From the NCBI GenBank assembly GCA_964523875.1, contig CAZGAS010000010.1, positions 1 through 31,840 of the forward strand: 31,840 bases of DNA, read 5' to 3'. Below the pieces are notes generated by a model. That model saw only the letters and a program-made list of their open reading frames with translations. It had not been told where the DNA came from and did not search any database. Source of the stretch: JAUVHV01 sp964523875. GTDB lineage: Bacteria; Omnitrophota; Gorgyraeia; JABMRG01. Positions 15,999 through 24,278 of the stretch are shown here, piece by piece (position 1 is the stretch's first letter; each line of letters opens with the position of its first letter). A program made the position numbers and the translations under genes.

Positions 15999-16744
15999 GC
16001 TGTAAGCTGCCTTATAAAATCGGTTGTGTTGAGGTGTTCACCAAGGTGATAGGCAATTAATTTCTCAAGCAGGCTGTTCAACTCTGTTGAGATAGAATTC
16101 GCTATCATCAGGCTATTAAGCCTCTCTCTTTTTTGTCTTAATATCATATTGACTGATGAAAAAGCACCACATGAGATAGGACTTGCCTGCAGATCAGTGT
16201 CACGGCACTTCGCGCACAAGAGCCCGGAAAGCCTAAGACTGAAACAGGCGTCCTTGACTATCTTCTCCGAGCAATTCAGGCAATACTCAAACTGGGGCAA
16301 AAAACCCGAATCTTCCAGTAGTTTAATCTGGAATATTATTATCGCCCTGTCAATAAACCTTTCCTTACGCATAAAATCCAGTACCCACTCGAGCAGCTGG
16401 TATAGCTCAACGGACTTATCCGCCAAAGGAGTAAACTTATCAACAAGTTCAACTACATAAAAAGCCTTTACCCTCTTATCCAGGTTTTCCGCAACTTCTA
16501 GGTAAGGCTCCAGAAGGTCACATTGGGTTACCATGAATATATCAGATTTACGCTTATCATAAAATACTATATCGTACTTCGCGAATTCATGAAGGTAAGT
16601 CCCCATCCTCGCCTGGGGCCCGCGCACACCTTTTATTAGGGCCTTTATCTTACCAAAATCCTTTGTATAAAACTGTACAATAGAACTTGTCTCTCTTATC
16701 TCTCTTTTTGATAATAGTATCGCTTCGGTCTTTTGTATACCCAC
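15995..16744 (-). CDS. recO: DNA recombination-mediator RecO
   Basis: A 249-residue RecO. The N-terminal OB fold shows as TEAILLSKREIRETSSIV and FGKIKALIKGVRG, followed by a helical domain and a zinc-binding cluster, CLNC near residue 155 and LLCAKC further on, which matches the zinc-finger RecO form of Deinococcus and Firmicutes. RecO works with RecR to load RecA on SSB-coated DNA in gap repair. The start is GTG at 16744, sharing one base with the DUF502 stop (TAGTG). The gene is followed by glyQ with a 4-base overlap. Confidence 0.93.
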   Translation of the reverse strand: MGIQKTEAILLSKREIRETSSIVQFYTKDFGKIKALIKGVRGPQARMGTYLHEFAKYDIVFYDKRKSDIFMVTQCDLLEPYLEVAENLDKRVKAFYVVELVDKFTPLADKSVELYQLLEWVLDFMRKERFIDRAIIIFQIKLLEDSGFLPQFEYCLNCSEKIVKDACFSLRLSGLLCAKCRDTDLQASPISCGAFSSVNMILRQKRERLNSLMIANSISTELNSLLEKLIAYHLGEHLNTTDFIRQLTA

Positions 16745-17403
16745 TATTCTATGCTCATTGTTTTGTTCAAAAGCGAAGGCGGAGTAATAGCGCCTGCTGA
16801 TATTACCACCTTGAACGCGTCCTCCACGCTTAACGGTAAGGGCTTAACCTCATTTTTATTCAAGAGCACGAATAATCCGCTTGTTGGATTAGGGGTTGTA
16901 GGTATGTAAACACTTATAAGGTCCTGCTCTCCCGCGGCATCCTGTAAAAGCCCTTTTAGCTCTGATGTAATAAAGCCTATTGTATATATACCTTTACTCG
17001 GATATTCCGCCAGCACAACCTTCTGGAAGCTGCTCTTCTTCGTGGAAAAAAGAGCGTTACTGATCTCCTTCAGCGCACCATATACCTTATTCACCATAGG
17101 CAGCTTATACAAAAACTTTTCAAAGAAAGAAAATGTTCTTCTTACTATAATAACCCTTGTCATAAGGCCGATGAGCATTATGATAATTAACACTGCGATA
17201 AATACAACTACCTTGGCCAAAAATAACCTCTGCTGTTCCTGTAACAGAAATGGCTTAAGACGCAGGGCAAGGGGGTTAAGCATTATACTATTTAGGCTAA
17301 CTACTAAAAAACGAACAATAAGCACTGTGATCGTAATCGGCAATATAACTACAATACCGGCTAAAAGATTGTCACCTAAAAACTTGAATATTTTATTGGT
17401 CAT
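16744..17403 (-). CDS. DUF502 family inner-membrane protein
   Basis: A 219-residue protein with two membrane helices near the N-terminus (about residues 10-37 and 58-85, the latter ending in GLMTRVIIV) and a cytoplasmic beta-rich domain. Family landmarks are NLLAGIVVILPITITV, FLYKLPMVNKVYGALKEI, YPSKGIYTIGFITSE and YIPTTPNPTSGLFVLL. DUF502 proteins are widespread but without an established biochemical role; plant homologues (LCV-like, COV) affect vascular patterning. The gene shares one base with recO and occupies the position held by cdd-era in Bacillus. Confidence 0.9.
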   Translation of the reverse strand: MTNKIFKFLGDNLLAGIVVILPITITVLIVRFLVVSLNSIMLNPLALRLKPFLLQEQQRLFLAKVVVFIAVLIIIMLIGLMTRVIIVRRTFSFFEKFLYKLPMVNKVYGALKEISNALFSTKKSSFQKVVLAEYPSKGIYTIGFITSELKGLLQDAAGEQDLISVYIPTTPNPTSGLFVLLNKNEVKPLPLSVEDAFKVVISAGAITPPSLLNKTMSIE

Positions 17404-17440
17404 TGTACGCGCACCTCATATTTTAAAGTGTTCTAGCTTG

Positions 17441-18157
17441 CTATCCCGCGAACAAGCGGTATATCATCAATGTTAACGAACCTCCAAGTATTGACCCTAC
17501 TACCACTTCCCATGCTGTGTGGTAATGCCGGTTTATCCTGCTCTGCGCGATCATGCACGCTAAAATAAAGACCGCGAATATAATGAGTATATTATCCGTG
17601 AGTAAAACAACCAGCATCCAAACAGAAAAAGCAACCGCGGAATGCCCGCTCGGCATGCCGCCCCTCAGGGGCTTGCCTCTGTGGAATAGCGCCTTAGACA
17701 TGATGACAACACCTAGCAATATTATCAGAATAAAAAAGGATATGTGCCAGCTGGACTGACTTAATTTAAAAAACTCACGACGGAATACAGTCGAAACAAT
17801 ATTATCCCTGAAAAAAAGAAAGTAACCTACGATAACGGCATTGATAGACGCTACAAGCACAGCACCCGCCGTAACATCCTTTACAATCTTTACCCACACT
17901 GAATGCGCGCTCTCAACATAATCCATAGCAATCTCGATAGCCGTATTTACCATCTCTATGATAAGCACACTACTGCAGGTAAGCAAAAGCATAATAAGCT
18001 CTGTTCTTGTAAAATTCAGGTATATACCGAAAAGTACGACAAACAGTGCGAGCAAAAAATGAATACGCATATTACGCTGTGTCTTAATAACATATAAAAA
18101 TCCCTCAATAGCGGCATTAAAACTGTCTACTAAATTAGTCTTCTTTTTTACTTGCAT
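17441..18157 (-). CDS. Fused diacylglycerol kinase (DgkA) and PAP2 phosphatase
   Basis: A 238-residue membrane protein combining two usually separate enzymes. Residues 1-115 are a DgkA/undecaprenol kinase domain: the N-terminal NAAIEGFLYVIKTQRNMRIH and the catalytic helix IEMVNTAIEIAMDYV, followed by the VKDVTAGAVLV helix. Residues about 120-238 are a PAP2 domain with the three-part phosphatase signature: KPLRGG near its start, PSGHS, and SRINRHYHTAWEV. The first half phosphorylates diacylglycerol or undecaprenol; the second removes phosphate from lipid phosphates or pyrophosphates. It overlaps ybeY by 10 bases, matching the ybeY-dgkA order elsewhere. Both halves keep their catalytic residues. 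Confidence 0.92.
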   Translation of the reverse strand: MQVKKKTNLVDSFNAAIEGFLYVIKTQRNMRIHFLLALFVVLFGIYLNFTRTELIMLLLTCSSVLIIEMVNTAIEIAMDYVESAHSVWVKIVKDVTAGAVLVASINAVIVGYFLFFRDNIVSTVFRREFFKLSQSSWHISFFILIILLGVVIMSKALFHRGKPLRGGMPSGHSAVAFSVWMLVVLLTDNILIIFAVFILACMIAQSRINRHYHTAWEVVVGSILGGSLTLMIYRLFAG

Positions 18158-18585
18158 ATATTTTCCAGTATCTCCTGCTCTTTCTTTTGCATCTTAAGCT
18201 TAGCACCGGCAGATGTATCATCATATCCTAAAAGATGGAGTAAGCCATGTATTGCGTAAAGAGTTAACTCCCTGCTAAAAGAGTTGCCATAACGCCTTGC
18301 ATTTGCCTCTGCGAGGCAAGGGCATACCAGGATATCACCAAGATATCCTTTATGCATGCTTTTAGGCATGGAGTCATTATAACCTAAAGCAATAACATCA
18401 GTAACAGTGTTTTTATGAAAATACTTTAGGTTTTCTTTTTTTATCATGTACCTTGTGACAAAACTTAAGGCTACTAATGTATCATCAGGTTGAGCAAGTA
18501 TTGTAAGTGCCTTAAGAAGAGCAAGCTTGATATTCTTCTGATTAAGCCTTATCTTTTTTTGTGTGTTTATTATTATTATTCGCAT
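18148..18585 (-). CDS. ybeY: YbeY-like rRNA endonuclease, divergent
   Basis: A protein of about 145 residues. The zinc region HGLLHLLGYDD and the YLGDILVCP strand identify YbeY, the RNase that acts in 16S rRNA maturation and ribosome quality control. It differs at usually conserved points: the third metal ligand (His in HGxLHLxGYDH) is Asp; the loop Y-R-G-K-D before TDVLSFP is YFHKN, so the conserved Arg is missing; and SFP is ALG. Metzincin-like enzymes can use Asp as third ligand, and as I recall Bacteroidetes YbeY also depart here, so it may still be active. A TTG at 18615 would extend it further into pgpH; the ATG at 18585 is preferred and still overlaps pgpH by 44 bases. Confidence 0.85.
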   Translation of the reverse strand: MRIIIINTQKKIRLNQKNIKLALLKALTILAQPDDTLVALSFVTRYMIKKENLKYFHKNTVTDVIALGYNDSMPKSMHKGYLGDILVCPCLAEANARRYGNSFSRELTLYAIHGLLHLLGYDDTSAGAKLKMQKKEQEILENICK

Positions 18586-20830
18586 AATCTTTAAGCTTGC
18601 TATCAGGATACTCAACCCGCGAATGATAAGTCCCGGTAAGGACCCTTACAAAGCTCTCCGCAAGCTTACTCATGTCTTTAAGTGTAAGGTTGCATTCATC
18701 AAGCTGGCGGTCCATAAATTTATTATTTACTATTTTACGCACCAGTTCAGTAAGGTGCTGCGGTGTTGGATTTTGCAAAACACGCGAAGCGGCTTCGACC
18801 GAATCGGCAAGCATAACTATTGCCGCCTCTTTTGTCTGCGGCTTTGGGCCCGCGTATCTGAAGGCCTCTTTGCTAATAGACTCATCCTTGCGTTTTTTCT
18901 CAAGCGCCTGATGATAAAAATATGTTACAACACTCGCGCCATGATGCTGTTGAATAATATCCTTTATGCAGCTGCCTAACTTATATTTTTCCGCGAGTTC
19001 AACGCCGTCTTTAACATGGTTGGTTATAATCAATGAGCTCATTGACGGAGAAAGTCCCTCATGCCTATCTTTAGGATCTGGCTTATTCTCCGCAAAATAT
19101 TCACCTTTTTCTATCTTGCCTATATCATGATAATATGAACTTATGCGGCAAATAAGTGAATTAGCGCCAATAGAGTTCGCGGCAGCTTCTGCGAGGTTTC
19201 CGACAATAATACTATGATGATATGTACCAGGAGCCTTGGCTACCATATCCTTTAATAGCGGGTGGTTCAGGTCCGCGAGTTCGAGTAATTTTATGTCTGT
19301 AGTCAGTTTGAAGATATATTCCAGGACCGGAAGAAGTATCATTACAATAGCTGCGGAGGCGATACCACTGGCAACGCCCCAAAGGCCCTGCCTTAAGAAT
19401 ATATTCGGCGCGAAATTTGAGGTTATACCTATCGCGGATATCGCTATAAAATTAATTAAACCTACGTATAGCCCTGACCTAATAATGTGACTGCGGGATC
19501 TCGCGTTATAGATAGTGCAAATAGCGAAAATGCCCCCTACCATAGAGACAAAGAATATGCTAAATTTTATGCCCGCGATCAGCGTCACTATAACAGCGGC
19601 GACAACCACAACAATTGCCGCGACCCTTCCGTTTATTAGCAAGGTAACCAACATGGATACAACAGCAACAGGTATAAAATAACTCGGTAAAGGAGATGAT
19701 ACTATAAGGCGGGCGCAGAGCGATACAAAGATTATCAGTAAACTGATAAGTATAAGAAGTTTATCCTGCGCAAAAACAGTATATTCAAATTTTTTTATGT
19801 ATATATACAAAATAAACATCAGAAGGCACATAAGTACAACAATGCCCCAAAACTGGGAAAAATTATCACTTGCCGCTGCCATGGTACTGACTACACCCAG
19901 CTGCGCGATATGTTCTTTGACAATCCTCTGCCCCCTCCTAACAACTATCTCTCCTTTTGATCTGGATTCTGTAATATAGATTGGCGCGACTAATGAACGC
20001 GCTTTTCGCTTAGCGGCATTGGTCTCATCATGATTGATAGCCAGATTCGGCTTAACCCATTTTGAAATCAGCCTAGAGAGTATCCCGAGCCTCTTTTTAT
20101 CTTCTATATTATAGCTTAATAATAACGGCCTTATCTTAGCAAGTATACTCTCATCGGTATTTATATCAGCTATATTCTCTTCAGCCCGCTTCTTTGTGAG
20201 CTTGTTATATAACGCAATGCTCTTAATGCCATCGGATCGGAAGCCCTTTTTCATCTGGCGGGAAATAATAGGATATAAATATATAGTCCGCAAGGCCTCT
20301 AAAGAATATTCCTGGAGTTTAGAGATATCATCCGCTTCAAGTAATGCTCTAGCATCTTCATTGTTTAGGCTCTTCTCTATGCCATGGAATGGACTATCCA
20401 GGCTGGGAACGCTCTCTTCTGGTATAGGGCCCGCGAGTTGCTTATCATAGGAACCTAGCAGCTGAAAGGTGTCTTTCACTTCTGTCTCAGCGGACTTAAA
20501 CACCTTTTCATCAATGCTGTATAAATCAGGTATCTTAGCCTCAGCCTGATCCTGATATAATTTTGTCTTTACTTCATCGAGTCCTGATTGATACTGGAAA
20601 TCAAATGGCGCGTAAATATCTTCTACCGCGATATCTCCCTCATTAAGAGATCTTCTTATGGGAAGTTTCGCGGAATAAATAATACCTATAACAACAAAAA
20701 CGACCAAGGCTGTAATAGTAACTCTCTTTAGGCTTTTTATAACTGCCTGCTGCTTTTGCTGCTGGCCTATGTTCAGAGTGTTACCTAAATGTTTTATCCT
20801 GAATAATGTCTTCTTTATAAGGGGCGTCAT
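18542..20830 (-). CDS. pgpH: 7TM-HD cyclic-di-AMP phosphodiesterase, PgpH family
   Basis: A 762-residue membrane protein (YqfF/PgpH). A first helix (about 34-56) anchors a large extracytoplasmic region with the family signature EGDIAVEDIYAPFDFQ; then about seven helices follow between roughly residues 315 and 500, and a C-terminal HD domain. The HD metal residues are seen in YHHSIIVGNLAEAAA, SYYHDIGKIEK, ITNHVKDGVELAEKY and IQQHHGASVVTYFYHQA. The Listeria enzyme hydrolyses cyclic-di-AMP to pApA, controlling osmolyte and cell-wall homeostasis. The gene overlaps phoH by 4 bases and ybeY by 44. Unlike phoH upstream, it is intact. Confidence 0.94.
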   Translation of the reverse strand: MTPLIKKTLFRIKHLGNTLNIGQQQKQQAVIKSLKRVTITALVVFVVIGIIYSAKLPIRRSLNEGDIAVEDIYAPFDFQYQSGLDEVKTKLYQDQAEAKIPDLYSIDEKVFKSAETEVKDTFQLLGSYDKQLAGPIPEESVPSLDSPFHGIEKSLNNEDARALLEADDISKLQEYSLEALRTIYLYPIISRQMKKGFRSDGIKSIALYNKLTKKRAEENIADINTDESILAKIRPLLLSYNIEDKKRLGILSRLISKWVKPNLAINHDETNAAKRKARSLVAPIYITESRSKGEIVVRRGQRIVKEHIAQLGVVSTMAAASDNFSQFWGIVVLMCLLMFILYIYIKKFEYTVFAQDKLLILISLLIIFVSLCARLIVSSPLPSYFIPVAVVSMLVTLLINGRVAAIVVVVAAVIVTLIAGIKFSIFFVSMVGGIFAICTIYNARSRSHIIRSGLYVGLINFIAISAIGITSNFAPNIFLRQGLWGVASGIASAAIVMILLPVLEYIFKLTTDIKLLELADLNHPLLKDMVAKAPGTYHHSIIVGNLAEAAANSIGANSLICRISSYYHDIGKIEKGEYFAENKPDPKDRHEGLSPSMSSLIITNHVKDGVELAEKYKLGSCIKDIIQQHHGASVVTYFYHQALEKKRKDESISKEAFRYAGPKPQTKEAAIVMLADSVEAASRVLQNPTPQHLTELVRKIVNNKFMDRQLDECNLTLKDMSKLAESFVRVLTGTYHSRVEYPDSKLKDYANNNNKHTKKDKA

Positions 20831-21786
20831 CTGTTTAAATCTAACTCCTCGTATACCTTTATAATCCTTTGAACCAGCTCATGCCTAACAACGTCGCATC
20901 CGCTAAGGGCTATAACCTTAATATCCTCTATATTCTTCAATATCCTGATAACCTGGTTAAGCCCCACTGCCTTCTGTCCCGGCAGGTCACTCTGTGTCAG
21001 ATCTCCGGTAATAATAACCCTTGAATCAAAGCCGAGCCTGGTTAGAAACACCTTAAGCTGTTCCGGTGTAGCGTTCTGTGCCTCATCCATTATTATAAAA
21101 GAGTCATTTAATGTCCTACTACGCATATACGCTAATGGTGCTAACTCTATAACCCCACTTTCAAACAACCTCTGCACCTTATCCGCGTCAACCATTTCAT
21201 AAAGAGCGTCATATAAGGGCTTGAGGTAAAGGGTAACCTTCTCATTAATATCCCCTGGTAAGAAACCAAGGCCTTCGCCAACTCCTACATCCGGACACGT
21301 AAGTATAATCCTGCTAACCTAATTTAGCTTAAGCGCAGACACAGCCATAGCCATAGCCATAGCAAGGTATGTCTTGCCGGTCCCTGCCGGGCCAACAACG
21401 ATTGTAATATCGTAATCTCTTATAACGTTGATGTAATCTCTCTGCCCTTTAGTCTCGGGAACAACAAAGAGCTTCTTCGAGAGCACCTCTATCCTCTCCT
21501 TATAGATATCTTTAAGGCTAACATCGGAATCTTCAGAAAGAGCCTTAACCTGGTATTGTACCTCCTGTCTCTTCATGGGCCTGCCTGAACGAATAAGCGC
21601 GAGTAACTGCGAAAAGACGTTTACCGCCTTCTCAGTCTTAGCTTCATCCCCATCTATAGCCAGGTTTTCGCCACGGGCCACTATCTTTACGCAAAATTCA
21701 TCCTCTATGATCCTAAGGCATTAATCATGGTTACCAAATAATAGCCTTGCTTTATCGTCATTGTAAAGTTTAAATTTTTTAAGCAT
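20827..21786 (-). pseudogene. phoH: phoH, broken by two in-frame stop codons
   Basis: A continuous 320-codon frame matches PhoH from ATG at 21786 (MLKKFKLYNDDKARLLFGNHD) to the TGA overlapping pgpH, but it holds TAA at 21723-21721 (codon 22) and TAG at 21321-21319 (codon 156). There is no frameshift. Walker A (GPAGTGKTYLAMAMA), Walker B (FIIMDEAQNATPEQL) and TGDLTQSDLP are intact. The segment behind the TAG, normally LTRPAVEAGEKLGFLPGDL, reads LTCPDVGVGEGLGFLPGDI, so highly conserved positions have changed too. PhoH is an ATPase linked to RNA metabolism, often next to ybeY. TAA and TAG are both used as real stops here (dnaE and the DUF502 gene end in TAG), so recoding is unlikely. Restart at a GTG (21681) could yield fragments, but the ATPase domain would stay split. 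Confidence 0.88.
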
Positions 21787-21805
21787 TCTTAAATACCTGG
21801 TTCAG

Positions 21806-22459
21806 TTACTTTATATATTTAGATTCAGCTTCCTCAAGATTTGGTATAATCAACACAGTGCCGGGCATTACACTACTGGGATTCTTTAATTTATCCGCGT
21901 TTGCTTCATATATAACTGTCCACTTAGACGCTTTATTGTAGAACGCTTTGGCAATATGCGAAAGTGTGTCACCCTTTTTAACAGTATACTCCTGATAAGC
22001 AGGGCGTATTACTTCCTCTTCATAGACAATCACTTCATCATCAGTAACTATCTCTGCTTCTATATCATCATATTCATATACGACCCTTGCCTCAGGTACC
22101 CTCTTATTATTCACCGGTATGTCTTCTTCGGCACCGCTGTTACTGGTCAAATATCCCATATTTCCTGTTGAGTCAGTATCACTGGTAATTTTTTTGCGGG
22201 ATGAGACCTTTGATCTCTTATCCTTTTTATCGGATTTGACATTAATCTCTTCCCATGTAGGAAATTCTACTCTTATATCAATATATTCTCTTTGGGCTGT
22301 CCGTGACTGGGTTGAGGTATCACCACTGCCCTTAAGATAGCCCTGGTTACCCGCTACATCCTGGTCAACCCTCTCTCTGACAACTTTCTTTACTGTAACA
22401 CAACCCGTAAGTGTGGCTAGAACCATTGTTGTTAATAATAAGAAAAAGATCCTTTTCAT
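21806..22459 (-). CDS. LysM-domain lipoprotein
   Basis: A 217-residue lipoprotein: signal peptide with canonical lipobox LTGC (Cys20), a long low-complexity, highly charged middle, and one C-terminal LysM domain (about residues 157-207; YTVKKGDTLSHIAKAFY and VMPGTVLIIP). LysM binds peptidoglycan, so the protein probably tethers an envelope layer to the cell wall. The middle holds two copies of a short motif GNxGYL (residues 37-42 and 99-104), each preceded by Asp-rich sequence, and an acidic stretch (about 129-150). AGGAGG lies 6-7 bases before the ATG. It sits between aspS and phoH; a functional link to either is not evident. Confidence 0.88.
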   Translation of the reverse strand: MKRIFFLLLTTMVLATLTGCVTVKKVVRERVDQDVAGNQGYLKGSGDTSTQSRTAQREYIDIRVEFPTWEEINVKSDKKDKRSKVSSRKKITSDTDSTGNMGYLTSNSGAEEDIPVNNKRVPEARVVYEYDDIEAEIVTDDEVIVYEEEVIRPAYQEYTVKKGDTLSHIAKAFYNKASKWTVIYEANADKLKNPSSVMPGTVLIIPNLEEAESKYIK

Positions 22460-22484
22460 TTACAACCTCCTGTTTCTGTTTTTC

Positions 22485-24242
22485 TCATTCTTTTATTTTT
22501 AATCCCAGTTCATCCAGCTGTCTTTGTGATATGACTGACGGCGCCTGGGTCAAAGGAGATATAGCTCTTTGCGTCTTGGGAAAGGCAATAACCTCTCTTA
22601 TAGAATTACACGCGCATAGTATTGCCACAAGCCTGTCCAGGCCTGCCGCGAAACCGCCATGCGGTGGAGCGCCAAAACTGAGCGCCTTTGTCAAAAAACC
22701 AAATCTTTCCTCCGCCTCCTTTTTGTCGATACCGATTACATTAAATACCTTCTCCTGCATATCTTTACTATGTATTCTTATGCTTCCGCTGCCAAGCTCA
22801 ATACCGTTTAAGACAAGGTCATAAGAGCGTGACCTTACCCTGCCAGGATCTGTTGAAAAATACCCGATATCACTATCCTGCGCGGATGTGAAGGGGTGAT
22901 GTTCTGATTCCCACCTCTTCTCCTCCTGATTATATTTAAACAGTGGAAAATCGTTTACCCATAAAAAATCTAATTTATTCTTATCTATCAAATCTTCTTC
23001 CCGTGCAAGTTTGGTACGTAACCTCGATAACGCTTCATTGCATAAGAGCTTATCTGAGGCGGCAAAAAAGATATAATCACCTTCCACGCCATCGGCCTTT
23101 TTTACAATAATCGCTTGCTCTTGAGCTGAAAAAAACTTTACTACAGGCCCTTCCGGGCCTTGCGCGCCAATCTTGAAGTACGCAAGGCCTTTTAATCCTA
23201 TCAACCTTACAAACTCTGTAAGCGCGTCTATCCTGCTTCGCGGCATCTCTTTAGGCCTTTTCAGGTTAATAGCCTTGACTATTCCTCCTTTAGCAATTAC
23301 ATCACTAAAGACCTTAAACCCGCACTTCTTTAGTCCATCTGTTAAATCCACAAGCTCTAACCCATACCTTCTATCCGGCTTATCAGAACCGAACCTCGCC
23401 ATAGCATCATTATGACTTATGACATCAAAAGGCACCTTTAACTCAATATCGAGGGCCTCCTTGAGTATATTTTGCATAACCCCCTCAACTAAAGTGAAGA
23501 TATCCTTCTCATCAATAAATGACAACTCAATATCTAACTGGGTAAACTCCGGCTGACGATCAGCCCTTAAGTCTTCGTCCCTGAAGCACTTTGCGATCTG
23601 AAAGTACCTGTCAAACCCGCTAATCATAAGTATCTGCTTAAAAAGCTGGGGAGATTGCGGAAGGGCAAAAAATTTGCCTAGATTTACACGGCTCGGTACA
23701 AGGTAATCGCGTGCGCCTTCGGGCGTAGACTTTGTAAGAATGGGCGTCTCTACCTCAATAAAACCTTTTTCATCAAAATAATCCCTCATAATCTTACATA
23801 CCCTATGGCGCAACATAAGGTTTTTCTGCATCTTCGGCCGCCTTAGATCAAGATAGCGGTAAGTGTAACGCACATCTTCTGAGAGGTCCGCGTCATCAGC
23901 AATCTCGAAAACAGGTGGTTGGGAGGTGTTAAGTATCACAAGCCTTGACGCGACAATCTCTATCTCGCCTGTTGGTAATTTTTTATTTATTGTACCTTCT
24001 GGCCGCATACGGACTCTACCACTTACCTGCACAACATATTCATCCCTTAATGCTTCTGCTTCCCTATGCAAGGCATCGCTCGTCTCAGGATTAAAGACCA
24101 CCTGCGTTATGCCTTCCCTATCCCTTATATCGATAAAAATAAGGTTGCCATGATCCCTGCGTGTTGCAACCCAACCCGCCAGGATAACATCCTCATCAAG
24201 ATGCTTGCTGTTAAGCTCACCGCATGTATGTGTTCGTAACAT
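22485..24242 (-). CDS. aspS: Aspartyl-tRNA synthetase
   Basis: A 585-residue class IIb synthetase of the long bacterial type. The N-terminal OB anticodon-binding domain (VILAGWVATRRDHGNLIFID), motif 1 to 2 region (LPQSPQLFKQILMISGFDRY, then FRDEDLRADRQPEFTQLD), the bacterial GAD insertion domain in the middle, and motif 3 (GGFAAGLDRLVAIL) are clear. The enzyme charges tRNA-Asp; whether it also charges tRNA-Asn cannot be decided without checking for asnS or gatCAB. It follows hisS by only 20 bases, and its ribosome-binding site lies in a tandem heptamer repeat (24244-24278). The hisS-aspS pairing is common in bacteria. Confidence 0.97.
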   Translation of the reverse strand: MLRTHTCGELNSKHLDEDVILAGWVATRRDHGNLIFIDIRDREGITQVVFNPETSDALHREAEALRDEYVVQVSGRVRMRPEGTINKKLPTGEIEIVASRLVILNTSQPPVFEIADDADLSEDVRYTYRYLDLRRPKMQKNLMLRHRVCKIMRDYFDEKGFIEVETPILTKSTPEGARDYLVPSRVNLGKFFALPQSPQLFKQILMISGFDRYFQIAKCFRDEDLRADRQPEFTQLDIELSFIDEKDIFTLVEGVMQNILKEALDIELKVPFDVISHNDAMARFGSDKPDRRYGLELVDLTDGLKKCGFKVFSDVIAKGGIVKAINLKRPKEMPRSRIDALTEFVRLIGLKGLAYFKIGAQGPEGPVVKFFSAQEQAIIVKKADGVEGDYIFFAASDKLLCNEALSRLRTKLAREEDLIDKNKLDFLWVNDFPLFKYNQEEKRWESEHHPFTSAQDSDIGYFSTDPGRVRSRSYDLVLNGIELGSGSIRIHSKDMQEKVFNVIGIDKKEAEERFGFLTKALSFGAPPHGGFAAGLDRLVAILCACNSIREVIAFPKTQRAISPLTQAPSVISQRQLDELGLKIKE

Positions 24243-24243
24243 T

Positions 24244-24278
24244 CCTTTTTCCTTTTTCCTTTTTACTTTTTACTTTTT
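24244..24278 (-). repeat. Five tandem heptamers spanning hisS end and aspS RBS
   Basis: On the minus strand the heptamers AAAAAGT, AAAAAGT, AAAAAGG, AAAAAGG, AAAAAGG lie in tandem directly before the base preceding the aspS ATG. The first copies encode the last residues of HisS and its TAA stop; the last copies supply overlapping Shine-Dalgarno sequences, the second-last at good spacing. A change in copy number would alter both. Confidence 0.85.

Noticed and set aside
17441..18157. Two separate genes misread as a fusion
   Set aside because: The frame is continuous, both domains have complete motifs, and no internal ribosome-binding site with start codon stands out between them.
21319..21723. 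UAG/UAA recoding in phoH instead of a pseudogene
   Set aside because: Two different stop codons would both have to be reassigned, and both terminate other genes normally here (TAG ends dnaE and the DUF502 gene; TAA ends yifB and hisS).
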